Shown piece by piece: positions 1-7,098 of a stretch of 25,699 nucleotides of DNA. Each line of letters begins with the position of its first letter. Positions within the stretch are counted from its first letter, which is position 1. The notes under the pieces were generated by a model, which saw only the letters and a program-made list of their open reading frames with translations, was not told the DNA's origin and did not search any database. A program made the translations under genes and the position numbers. The DNA is taken from the NCBI GenBank assembly GCA_934646175.1, contig CAKUEI010000013.1, forward strand, positions 1 to 25,699, given 5' to 3'. The DNA comes from an uncultured Oscillospiraceae bacterium. GTDB lineage: Bacteria > Bacillota > Clostridia > Oscillospirales > Oscillospiraceae.

Positions 1-726
1 ATTCTGGAGGTAGCGGATTACATTTACGAAAACGTCTTCCTCCACTACACCATGAAGCAGTGGGGCACCACGCCAGAGCAGATCGACCCCAACACCACCG
101 CCCGCGTCCCCATTTTTCTCTCGGAGGACGACCGGTATTTTCAGGATGAGTACCAGGGGATGCCTGCTAAGGGCTATACTCCCCTGTTCCGATCCCTGCT
201 GGACCATCCCGGCATTCAGTTGGAACTGAACTGTCCCGCAGAAAAGCGCCTGAAACTGGAGGAGGATGGCATCCAGCTGGACGGCGAGGCATTCCGGGGC
301 GACGTTATTTACACCGGCGCGGTGGACGAGCTGTTTGGCTGCCGGTTCGGCCGCCTTCCCTACCGCACGCTGGACTTTCAGTTCGAGACCTATCCCCGGG
401 AGTGGTACCAGACCCGCGGCACCGTCAACTACACCGTGGATCAAGACTACACCCGCATCACCGAGTTTAAGCACCTCACCGGGCAGAAGCTGCCCGACCG
501 CACCACCATTATGAAGGAATATTCCCGCTCCTACACCGGGAAATCCGGCGAGACCCCTTACTACGCCATTATCAACGAGGAAAACAATGCGCTTTACGAC
601 CGGTACCGCGCCCTTTGCGACCGGTATCCCAACCTCCACCTGCTTGGGCGGCTGGCGGAATATAAGTATTATAATATGGACGCCATTATCGCCCGGGCGC
701 TGGAATTGTGTGACAGGATGGTATGA
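1..726 (+). CDS. glf: UDP-galactopyranose mutase, C-terminal part (5' truncated by window edge)
   Basis: This flavoenzyme converts UDP-galactopyranose to UDP-galactofuranose, the precursor of galactofuranose in surface polysaccharides. The open frame enters from base 1 without a start, and the first in-frame ATG (52) is internal because the residues before it (YENVFLHYT) continue the family's typical stretch before KQWG. The visible part shows family hallmarks: KQWGTTPEQID, an FQ-EYQGMPAKGYTPL-type block, YTGAVDELFG, and LPYRTLDFQFE, which carry substrate and flavin contacts in known Glf proteins. The N-terminal FAD-binding fold lies outside the window. The stop overlaps the next gene's start as ATGA, so the two are almost certainly cotranscribed and translationally coupled. 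The glycosyltransferase neighbour suggests glycan assembly. Identification is by motif recognition only. Confidence 0.93.
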   Translation: MLEVADYIYENVFLHYTMKQWGTTPEQIDPNTTARVPIFLSEDDRYFQDEYQGMPAKGYTPLFRSLLDHPGIQLELNCPAEKRLKLEEDGIQLDGEAFRGDVIYTGAVDELFGCRFGRLPYRTLDFQFETYPREWYQTRGTVNYTVDQDYTRITEFKHLTGQKLPDRTTIMKEYSRSYTGKSGETPYYAIINEENNALYDRYRALCDRYPNLHLLGRLAEYKYYNMDAIIARALELCDRMV

Positions 727-1772
727 CTATGGAAGAAGCAAAGAAGCAAAAGCTCATCACCTTCGCCGTGCCCTGCTATAACTCCGCAGGCTATATGGAC
801 AAGTGCATCCAAAGCATTCTGAAGGGCGGCGACGATATCGAAATCATTCTGGTGGACGACGGCTCCACCAAGGACGATACCCCCGCCATCTGCGACCGCT
901 ACGCCGCCCAGTATCCCGACATCGTGCGCGCCATCCATCAGGAAAATGGCGGCCATGGGGAAGGTGTCAATCAGGGGCTGCGTCACGCCCGCGGCCTTTA
1001 CTACAAGGTCGTGGACTCCGACGACTGGCTGGATGAAGAGGCTCTTACTCAGGCGCTGGACAAGCTGCGCTCCTTCGCCGCCTTTGGGCAGCAGCTGGAC
1101 ATGCTGGTCTGCAATTATGTCTACGAGCACATGGAGGACGGCAGCCAGAAGTTCATGCACTATCGGAACGTTTTCCCGGAAGGGGAAGTGTTCACCTGGG
1201 ATGACATCCATCATTTCCGCAAATCCCAGTACCTTCTCATGCACTCTGTGATCTACCGCACCCAGATGCTGCGTGACTGCGGGCTGGAGCTGCCGAAGCA
1301 CACCTTCTATGTGGACAACATTTTCGTCTATCAGCCCCTTCCCTACGTGAAAAGCATTTACTATCTGGACGTGGACCTTTACCGCTATTTCATCGGCCGC
1401 TCCGATCAGTCCGTGAACGAAAAGGTCATGTGCTCCCGGGTGGACCAGCAGGTGCGGGTGACCCGGCAGATGATCGCCTCCCACAACCTCCGCAGCGTGG
1501 CGGAGGAGCATCCCAAGCTGGCTGCCTATATGTTCAGCTACCTCTCCATGATGATGACCATCTCCTCCATCTTCCTGGTCATGGACGGTTCCCCGGAAAA
1601 GCTGGGGCAGCGCACGGAGCTTTGGGAATACCTCCGCACGGTGGACTCCGAGCTTTATCACAAAATGAAGTACCGCTCCATCTCCGCCGTAGGCTGTTTC
1701 CCCGGCTATCAGGGGCGCAAGCTTTCCCTGAAGCTTTATCGTCTGGCCCAGCGCATTTATAAATTCAACTGA
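723..1772 (+). CDS. Family 2 glycosyltransferase
   Basis: A 349-residue GT-A-fold glycosyltransferase, predicted to transfer a sugar from a nucleotide-sugar donor to a growing surface glycan at the cytoplasmic membrane face. The N-terminal third shows the family pattern: TFAVPCYNSAGYMDKCIQSIL, then IILVDDGS (nucleotide-binding Asp pair), NGGHGEGVNQGL, and VVDSDDWLDEEAL, the DxD-type metal and donor site. The C-terminal half has no motif I can name. The start overlaps the glf stop (ATGA), with a short AGG five bases upstream; an alternative ATG two codons later is possible. Its coupling to glf makes a galactofuranosyltransferase plausible, but the donor cannot be read from the sequence. A strong double hairpin follows the stop. 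Confidence 0.88.
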   Translation: MTMEEAKKQKLITFAVPCYNSAGYMDKCIQSILKGGDDIEIILVDDGSTKDDTPAICDRYAAQYPDIVRAIHQENGGHGEGVNQGLRHARGLYYKVVDSDDWLDEEALTQALDKLRSFAAFGQQLDMLVCNYVYEHMEDGSQKFMHYRNVFPEGEVFTWDDIHHFRKSQYLLMHSVIYRTQMLRDCGLELPKHTFYVDNIFVYQPLPYVKSIYYLDVDLYRYFIGRSDQSVNEKVMCSRVDQQVRVTRQMIASHNLRSVAEEHPKLAAYMFSYLSMMMTISSIFLVMDGSPEKLGQRTELWEYLRTVDSELYHKMKYRSISAVGCFPGYQGRKLSLKLYRLAQRIYKFN

Positions 1773-1792
1773 AAAATTCAAGCAAGTTTTTT

Positions 1793-1819
1793 CGCAAAAG
1801 CGGCAAAACCGCTTTTGCG
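1793..1819. repeat. Perfect 11-bp hairpin, copy 1 of a hairpin also seen at 18626-18652
   Basis: Stem CGCAAAAGCGG (1793-1803), loop CAAAA, complementary arm 1809-1819. It sits 20 bases after the glycosyltransferase stop and just before the stronger terminator. It matches 22 of 27 positions of the hairpin at 18626-18652, and two of the differing position pairs are compensatory. No U-tract follows directly on the plus strand, so it is not itself a clear terminator. Confidence 0.75.
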
Positions 1820-1825
1820 ATCATA

Positions 1826-1867
1826 AAAGGCGCGAACGGGAAAACCGTTCGCGCCTTTCGTTTTCTC
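1826..1867. terminator. Bidirectional intrinsic terminator between glycosyltransferase and nitroreductase genes
   Basis: A 14-bp perfect stem, AAAGGCGCGAACGG (1826-1839), with loop GAAAA and the complementary arm at 1845-1858, is followed on the plus strand by a T-rich run (CGTTTTCTCTCTTT). On the minus strand the arm is followed by TTTTATGA. The two flanking genes converge here, so one hairpin can end both transcripts. Confidence 0.85.
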
Positions 1868-1884
1868 TCTTTGTGTGTTATGCT

Positions 1885-2451
1885 TTATTCAACCACGTTG
1901 ACCGTGCCCTCCCGGCGGGGGGCACGGGGCTCCTTGGGTTCGCCCGCGGCAGCATAGCCCAGGGAAAGGGCGAAATAGGGCACATACCCCTCCGGGATGC
2001 CCAGCTTTCCGCACAGCTCTGCGCCCTTGGGGCCGCCCATGCCCGCTCGGAAAGAGGCAATGTAGCAGGAGGCAATGCCCATGCTCCATGCCGCCACGGC
2101 CATATTTTCCGCTGCGTTGGCGCAGTCCACTTCGCCGAAGGGCTGCTCCTTTTCTGCAGAGAGGATCAGCGCCATGGGCGCGCCGCGGAAGTTGTCAAAG
2201 TCCGACGTTTCGGCCATTTTGCGCAGATGCTCGTCCGGAGAATTCAGCAGGACCTTCTTGTTGGCCGCCGCGATCTCGTCCAGCACCGCACGGCTTTTCA
2301 CCACCGTAATGTGCCAGGGCTGCTTCCCCATGGCCGTGGCAGCGTAAAGGCCGCAGTCCACGATGGTCTTCAAGTCCTCGTCGGACACCAATTTGTCCGT
2401 ATAAGCTCGCACACTGCGGCGGGCAAGGATATTTTTCACGGTCTCATTCAT
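1885..2451 (-). CDS. Nitroreductase family protein (FMN-dependent)
   Basis: A 188-residue single-domain nitroreductase-fold protein, expected to bind FMN as a dimer and reduce nitro-compounds, quinones or similar acceptors with NAD(P)H in the cytoplasm. Visible hallmarks are the N-terminal RRSVRAYTDK (FMN phosphate-binding Arg/Ser region), the AATAMGKQPWHITVV segment, a central AENMAVAAWSMGIASCYI helix, and the late GYVPYFALSLGYA block. I chose the ATG at 2451 because GGAGGAATTTTAC lies directly upstream on the minus strand; an in-frame start 16 codons earlier has no such site and would add an atypical leader. It is transcribed alone, divergent from the two-component system, and ends at a shared terminator. 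The physiological substrate cannot be inferred. Confidence 0.9.
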   Translation of the reverse strand: MNETVKNILARRSVRAYTDKLVSDEDLKTIVDCGLYAATAMGKQPWHITVVKSRAVLDEIAAANKKVLLNSPDEHLRKMAETSDFDNFRGAPMALILSAEKEQPFGEVDCANAAENMAVAAWSMGIASCYIASFRAGMGGPKGAELCGKLGIPEGYVPYFALSLGYAAAGEPKEPRAPRREGTVNVVE

Positions 2452-2525
2452 GTAAAATTCCTCCTTTTTCAGCCTCTGCTCCACGGAAAAGCGGTGCAAA
2501 ACCGTCTTTTTCGGGCTTCTGCTTC

Positions 2526-2534
2526 ATTTTATCA
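2526..2534 (-). promoter_or_regulatory. Candidate extended -10 promoter for the nitroreductase gene
   Basis: On the minus strand the sequence reads TGATAAAAT, an extended -10 (TGn plus TAAAAT), about 75 bases upstream of the chosen start. No good -35 hexamer lies 16-18 bases further up, which is acceptable for extended -10 promoters but lowers confidence. Confidence 0.45.
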
Positions 2535-2568
2535 CAGGCTCTTAAAAAAATCTTTACTTTTTTGCTTC

Positions 2569-2596
2569 TTGGGACTTAAAAATTTCCTGTTAGGAT
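2569..2596 (+). promoter_or_regulatory. Candidate promoter for the response regulator/kinase operon
   Basis: TTGGGA (2569-2574) and TAGGAT (2591-2596) are separated by 16 bases, with an A/T-rich spacer. Each hexamer matches consensus at four of six positions. The gap to the TTG start is about 25 bases, leaving a very short leader. It is a weak match and may need an activator. Confidence 0.35.
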
Positions 2597-2621
2597 AGTT
2601 TTGTAATTTGAGGTGATCGCT

Positions 2622-3317
2622 TTGTCAACCATTCTAATCTGCGACGACGATAAGGACATCGTCTCCGCCCTCCAGATCTATCTGGCGGCGGAAGGCTTCT
2701 CCACCCTGCCCGCCTACACCGGCCGGGAGGCGCTGGATCTTCTGAAGCGCGAAACCGTGGATCTCATTCTCATGGACATCATGATGCCGGAGCTGGACGG
2801 CATCCGCGCCACCATGCAGATCCGCGAAAACTGCAACGTGCCCATCATCCTCCTCACCGCCAAAAGCGAGGATAACGACAAAATCCTGGGTCTGAATATC
2901 GGCGCGGACGACTATGTCACCAAGCCCTTTAACCCGCTGGAGGTCATCGCCCGGGTCAAAAGCCAACTGCGGCGCTACACCTCGCTGGGCGGCCAGCCCG
3001 CCGGGGCGGATGTTCTCACCGTGGGCGGCATCACGCTGGAGGACAGGTCCAAACAGGTCACAGTGGACGGTGAACCCATCCCCCTCACCCCCATCGAATA
3101 TCACATTCTTCGCCTGTTTCTCACCCATCCCGGCCAGGTCTTTTCCACCGCCCAGATCTATGAACAGGTGTGGGACAACACCGCTATGATCTCAGACAAC
3201 ACCGTGGCCGTCCATATCCGCCATCTGCGGGAAAAGATCGAGATCAACCCGGCGGAACCCCGCTATCTGAAGGTGGTCTGGGGGCTGGGCTATAAACTGG
3301 ACAATCCGGAAAGGTAG
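2622..3317 (+). CDS. OmpR/PhoB-family response regulator
   Basis: A 231-residue two-domain regulator: an N-terminal receiver (about 1-120) and a C-terminal winged-helix DNA-binding domain (about 130-230). The receiver shows the acidic DDD cluster at 8-10, the phospho-acceptor Asp52 in LMDIMMPELDG, the conserved Thr in LLTAK, and Lys101 in VTKPF. The effector domain shows LTPIEYHILRLF and TVAVHIRHLREKIE followed by VWGLGYKL, the recognition helix and wing. The start is set at TTG 2622 because GAGGTGAT lies six to eight bases upstream; the in-frame GTG at 2613 overlaps that site and has none of its own. The kinase begins seven bases after the stop, so they form one operon. The regulon is unknown. 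Confidence 0.93.
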   Translation: MSTILICDDDKDIVSALQIYLAAEGFSTLPAYTGREALDLLKRETVDLILMDIMMPELDGIRATMQIRENCNVPIILLTAKSEDNDKILGLNIGADDYVTKPFNPLEVIARVKSQLRRYTSLGGQPAGADVLTVGGITLEDRSKQVTVDGEPIPLTPIEYHILRLFLTHPGQVFSTAQIYEQVWDNTAMISDNTVAVHIRHLREKIEINPAEPRYLKVVWGLGYKLDNPER

Positions 3318-3324
3318 GTGCTCC

Positions 3325-5349
3325 ATGAAAAAAATCCACAGGACCCCTCCCGCCGTAAAGGTGCTGGCCTTCGTACTGACGGTCGTATTGGGCACCGGCG
3401 CCCTCTGCGGTCTTTTTTACACCGTGCGCAACTGGGATAATCTCTTCGGCCGCGGTTATGCCGAAAGCGCCGATTTTTACAGCACCAGATCCAGCTATCA
3501 GGGCCTACTGCTTGAATACCTGACCGATGTGGCGGACTGGGCCACCACAGGGGAAGATCTGACCTATATGCAGGAGCAGACCCTTTCCAACCTGCAGGAG
3601 CAGCTTTCCGCCGAAAACACCAACTTCCGTTTCACCGTCCGGGACAGTCAGACCGGGAACCTCTATTTCGACAACACGGACGGGCAGGCCATTTCTGACA
3701 TAGGGGATATTTACGGCCAGTCTCTGAGGACGTTCGATTTCACCCCGTCGTCCTATCAGGACAGTACCGATTCCCCCTGGTACGAAGAGACTTCCGCACC
3801 GGAATCCATCCTGATCGATGGGGTGGAGATCCCCACCCAGCTGATCATCGAATCCGGCGTCATTCTCCCCCCCGTGGCGCAGGACGCCTTCTATGAGGAA
3901 TATCATAATTACGAAAGCGGCAATCCCCTCTGGGTAACGCTGGCCGCTGCTTCCGGCATCGCCGCCCTGTGTCTTTTGGTGTTCCTGTGCTGCACCGCCG
4001 GCCACAGGGTTGGTGAGGAGGGCATCCACCTCGTCTGGTACGACCGCATCCCCTATGACCTTTATCTGGTCATTCTGCTTCTTCTGCTGCTGGGGAGCTA
4101 TGCGATCCTTTCTCAGGGACTGGAAGCCTATATCTGGGAGAACAGTGGCCGCCGCTTCCCCCTGGCCGTCGCCATCAGCGGTGCCGTTCTTTCCGTCACA
4201 CTGGTTCTGGGCGGTATTCTCTCCACCGCTGTGCGTGTCAAGGCCCGCACCATCTTCCGCAATACAGTGATCTGGCGGCTGTGCAAGCTGATCGGCCGGG
4301 GCATCCGGAATTTTGCCCATGCTCTTCCCCTCTCCTGGCGGTTCGCCCTGAGTTTCCTTACTCTGATGCTCTTAAATGCCCTGCTGGCCCTCTGTTTCAT
4401 TTCGAACATCTTCTCCTTCCCGGTTTGCTTTGTGCTGGTCCTCATTCTGGATGGGGCCGCCCTTTCCGCCGGGTGCCGCTGGATCGCCCAGTGGGCCGCC
4501 ATCCGGAGCGAGACCGGTAAGATCGTCGGCGGCGACCCCACGGTGCAGATCGACACCTCCCACATGTTCCGCGACCTGCGCGAGCATGCCGACCAGCTCA
4601 ATGATCTGGGTGTGGCCATCAGCAACGCCGTGGACGAACGCATGAAGTCCGAGCGCTTCAAGGCCGAGCTGATCACCAACGTCTCCCACGATCTGAAGAC
4701 CCCCCTCACCTCCATCATCAACTATGTGGGCCTTCTGAAAAAAGAAAAGATCGAAAACGAAAAGGCCCGGGAATATCTGGAGGTATTGGACCGCAAGAGC
4801 CAGCGGCTCAAAAAGCTGACGGAGGATCTGGTGGAGGCCAGCAAAGCCTCCACCGGCTCCCTCACGGTGAACCGCGAGCGTCTGGGGATCGAGCAGCTGG
4901 TGCGTCAGGCCGCGGCTGAGTATTCCGACCGGCTGGCCGCCTGCCGGTTGGAGCCCATCCTCACCACACCGGACAGCGAGCTTTACGTCTGGGCTGACGG
5001 GCGGCACCTCTGGCGGGTGCTGGATAATCTGCTTTCCAACTGCTGCAAGTACGCCATGCCCGGCTCCCGCATTTATCTGGACATCGCCCAGCAGACCGAC
5101 ACCGTCTCCGTCACGGTGAAAAATGTCTCCAAGGACCCGTTGAACGTTCCCGCCGAGCACCTGCTGGAGCGGTTCGTCCGGGGGGACGATTCCCGCACCA
5201 TGGAGGGCAGCGGCCTCGGCCTCTCCATCGCCCAGAGTCTGACAGAGCTGCAGGGGGGCGCCTTCTCCCTCGCCGTGGACGGCGACCTGTTCAAAGCCTC
5301 CGTCACCCTCCCCCGGGCCGGGGCGATTTCCCGCGATGCGGTCTTGTGA
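3325..5349 (+). CDS. Membrane sensor histidine kinase with six predicted TM segments
   Basis: A 674-residue sensor kinase paired with the preceding response regulator. The N-terminus has one TM helix (about 11-32), then an extracellular region of roughly 170 residues, then five more hydrophobic segments (about 203-225, 246-266, 278-302, 340-360, 363-385). A cytosolic linker leads to the dimerisation/phosphotransfer domain with His455 in NVSHDLKTPLTSI, then the ATPase domain with N-box Asn568 and Asn572 (DNLLSN) and glycine box GSGLGLSIA (628-636). The catalytic set looks complete. The ligand-binding region matches no sensor domain I can name, and the multi-TM block between sensor and kinase is more elaborate than the usual two-TM layout. 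The start has GGTAGG upstream. A terminator follows, so the pair is self-contained. Confidence 0.92.
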   Translation: MKKIHRTPPAVKVLAFVLTVVLGTGALCGLFYTVRNWDNLFGRGYAESADFYSTRSSYQGLLLEYLTDVADWATTGEDLTYMQEQTLSNLQEQLSAENTNFRFTVRDSQTGNLYFDNTDGQAISDIGDIYGQSLRTFDFTPSSYQDSTDSPWYEETSAPESILIDGVEIPTQLIIESGVILPPVAQDAFYEEYHNYESGNPLWVTLAAASGIAALCLLVFLCCTAGHRVGEEGIHLVWYDRIPYDLYLVILLLLLLGSYAILSQGLEAYIWENSGRRFPLAVAISGAVLSVTLVLGGILSTAVRVKARTIFRNTVIWRLCKLIGRGIRNFAHALPLSWRFALSFLTLMLLNALLALCFISNIFSFPVCFVLVLILDGAALSAGCRWIAQWAAIRSETGKIVGGDPTVQIDTSHMFRDLREHADQLNDLGVAISNAVDERMKSERFKAELITNVSHDLKTPLTSIINYVGLLKKEKIENEKAREYLEVLDRKSQRLKKLTEDLVEASKASTGSLTVNRERLGIEQLVRQAAAEYSDRLAACRLEPILTTPDSELYVWADGRHLWRVLDNLLSNCCKYAMPGSRIYLDIAQQTDTVSVTVKNVSKDPLNVPAEHLLERFVRGDDSRTMEGSGLGLSIAQSLTELQGGAFSLAVDGDLFKASVTLPRAGAISRDAVL

Positions 5350-5372
5350 GGAAACAAAATTTAGGGTAAAAT
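5344..5372 (+). promoter_or_regulatory. Candidate promoter for trxB overlapping the kinase stop and the terminator stem
   Basis: TTGTGA (5344-5349, containing the kinase stop) and TAAAAT (5367-5372) are spaced by 17 bases. The -10 overlaps the 5' foot of the next terminator, so a transcript starting near 5379 would lack most of that stem's left arm and could run into trxB. The -35 is a weak match (4/6), the -10 is good (5/6). Confidence 0.45.
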
Positions 5373-5412
5373 AGCCTTGGACGCCTTTTTCGGCGTTCCA
5401 AGGCTATTTTTT
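5368..5412 (+). terminator. Intrinsic terminator after the two-component operon
   Basis: A long stem, AAAATAGCCTTGGACGCC (5368-5385), pairs with 5392-5410 around loop TTTTTC, with one bulged T at 5397. The right arm ends in a run of six T residues. It lies 18 bases after the kinase stop. Confidence 0.85.
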
Positions 5413-5431
5413 CTGCAAAGGAGCGATCTTT

Positions 5432-6346
5432 GTGATCTATGATATTCTCATCGTCGGCGCAGGTCCCGCCGGACTGACCGCCGCCATCTACGGCTGCCGC
5501 GCCGGCCGCTCCGTCCTCCTCTTAGAAGGGGGCATCCCTGGCGGACAGGCCGCCACCTCCGCCGAGGTGGAGAACTGGCCGGGCACCCGCCGCATTTTCG
5601 GTGCGGAATTCGCCACCTCTCTGGTGGCGCAGGCGGAAGATCTGGGCGCCGTTTTGCAATATGACAGCGTCGTCTCCGCCGCCGCGGGGGAAGACGGGGT
5701 GAAGCGCGTCACCGGCTCCTCCGGCGCCGTGTATGAGGGGAAGACCCTCATTCTGGCAAACGGCGTCAAGCGCCGCAGTCTCGGCGTCCCTGGGGAGGAG
5801 AAATACCGCGGCCGGGGCGTTTCCTACTGCGCCACCTGCGACGGGGCCTTTTTCCGCGGACGAGAGACAGCTGTGGTGGGCGGCGGCAGCGCCGCGCTGG
5901 AGGATGCCCTGTACCTCTCCACATTGTGCAGCAAGGTCCACCTCATCCATCGGCGGGACAGTTTCCGCGGCGAGGCGCGGCTTGCCCAAAAGGTGCAGGA
6001 AACGCCCAACATCGTGCTCCACCTGAAGTGGAATGTGACTGAGATCATGGGGGATCAGTCCGTCATCGGCGTCAAGCTGACGGACGGCAGCCGGGAGGAA
6101 TTTCTCCCCTGCTCCGGCGTGTTCCTGGCCATCGGCCTCATTCCGGATAATCAGCCCTTTGAGAACCTGTTCTCCTTGACCGAGGGCGGCTATTTCGACG
6201 TGGACGAGACCCTGCACGCCAAAGTCCCCGGCGTGTTCGCCGCCGGGGACTGCCGCCGGAAAGCGCTGCGGCAGCTGGTCACCGCCGCGTCCGATGGTGC
6301 CGTGGCCGCCTACGAGGCCGAGGGGTACCTTTCCGCCCTCTCCTAA
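5432..6346 (+). CDS. trxB: Thioredoxin reductase
   Basis: A 304-residue flavoprotein disulfide reductase, expected to pass electrons from NADPH through FAD to thioredoxin or a related thiol partner in the cytoplasm. It has the FAD dinucleotide motif GAGPAG (9-14), GGIPGGQA, a redox-active CATC pair (Cys133 and Cys136), a second dinucleotide fold GGGSA (150-154) with HRRDSFR for NADPH phosphate, and the C-terminal GVFAAGDCRRKALRQLVTAASDGAVAA block that binds FAD. Length fits the low-molecular-weight family. The GTG start at 5432 has AAAGGAG eight bases upstream. No thioredoxin gene is adjacent. It follows a terminator and precedes a consensus promoter, so it is probably monocistronic. Some family members reduce other thiol proteins, so partner identity is open. 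Confidence 0.92.
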   Translation: MIYDILIVGAGPAGLTAAIYGCRAGRSVLLLEGGIPGGQAATSAEVENWPGTRRIFGAEFATSLVAQAEDLGAVLQYDSVVSAAAGEDGVKRVTGSSGAVYEGKTLILANGVKRRSLGVPGEEKYRGRGVSYCATCDGAFFRGRETAVVGGGSAALEDALYLSTLCSKVHLIHRRDSFRGEARLAQKVQETPNIVLHLKWNVTEIMGDQSVIGVKLTDGSREEFLPCSGVFLAIGLIPDNQPFENLFSLTEGGYFDVDETLHAKVPGVFAAGDCRRKALRQLVTAASDGAVAAYEAEGYLSALS

Positions 6347-6363
6347 GGTGGGATTGCCGCGCC

Positions 6364-6392
6364 TTGACAGCCGATTGTCCATTTCGTATAAT
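6364..6392 (+). promoter_or_regulatory. Perfect-consensus housekeeping promoter for the tetR-type operon
   Basis: TTGACA (6364-6369), a 17-base spacer, then TATAAT (6387-6392): a complete match to the SigA/sigma-70 consensus. It lies 71 bases before the TetR-type gene. A short inverted repeat GACA-N6-TGTC (6366-6379) overlaps the -35, and TCGG-N5-CCGA lies in the leader (from about 6406); either could be a TetR operator. Such a strong promoter ahead of a repressor gene fits autorepression, which is inference. Confidence 0.85.
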
Positions 6393-6462
6393 AAAGAGAA
6401 ACAGATCGGAGTACCCGAAGGTTTCATCGCCATGTCAACCAGACAAAGGGGGCTGACCCGCA

Positions 6463-7068
6463 ATGGAATACAAAGAACGCCGGCGCCAGCAGGGACAGCA
6501 GACGGAAAAGCTCATCCTTGCCTCCGCCATTCAGCTGATGAAGGAGCAGGGCTTCGACCAGGTCTCCGTCCGGGATATCTGCGCCCACGCAGGCATCACC
6601 ACCGGGGCGTTTTATCACCACTTCCGTTCCAAGGACGAACTGCTGGAACGGGGCTTTGCACCCCTGGATCAGTATATGGAGCAGCAGCTCAGCCGCCATG
6701 AGGACGACACGCCCTCCCAGCGGATGGACCATATTCTGGAGACCTATGTTGCTTTCATGTCCTCCATCGGTCCCACCCTGATCGCCCGCTACTATCAGCA
6801 GCGGCTCACCAAGCCCACCTTCCGCTCCATGGATCCCACTCGGTTCACCCTGCGGGCCATCCTGAACTGTTTTCAAGAGGCAAAGCGCCGGGGGGAGCTT
6901 GCCATGGAATGCGCCCCGGAGTGGGCCGCGCAGTTCTGCTTCAGCCATTTCCGCGGCACTCTGATCGACTGGGTCCTCTCCGGCCATCAGGAGTCCTTGG
7001 CTGACCGCATGTGGTCTGAGCAACCTATTCTGAAGCGGCTATTTTTGAAACAGGCCCAGCCCGTCTGA
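6463..7068 (+). CDS. TetR/AcrR-family transcriptional regulator
   Basis: A 201-residue regulator. The N-terminal domain (about 15-62) carries the TetR helix-turn-helix: ILASAIQLMKEQGFDQVSVRDICAHAGITTGAFYHHFRSKDELL. The rest is an all-helical ligand-binding region without an assignable effector. AAAGGGGG lies ten bases before the ATG. It is expressed from a perfect-consensus promoter and precedes a cation transporter gene by 30 bases with no terminator between, so it probably represses its own promoter and thereby the transporter until a ligand is bound. Metal-sensing is possible but no cluster of Cys/His characteristic of a metal sensor is obvious, so the ligand could equally be organic. Confidence 0.9.
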   Translation: MEYKERRRQQGQQTEKLILASAIQLMKEQGFDQVSVRDICAHAGITTGAFYHHFRSKDELLERGFAPLDQYMEQQLSRHEDDTPSQRMDHILETYVAFMSSIGPTLIARYYQQRLTKPTFRSMDPTRFTLRAILNCFQEAKRRGELAMECAPEWAAQFCFSHFRGTLIDWVLSGHQESLADRMWSEQPILKRLFLKQAQPV

Positions 7069-7098
7069 TTTTTCCCATTCCACAGAAAGGAGCTTTTT

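Noticed and set aside
1873..2598. A 241-codon plus-strand frame covering the nitroreductase gene
   Set aside because: It crosses the divergent promoter region and has no ribosome site; the minus-strand nitroreductase is clear.
6294..6701. A plus-strand frame overlapping the end of trxB and the start of the TetR gene
   Set aside because: It spans the consensus promoter and is out of frame with both genes, which are well supported.
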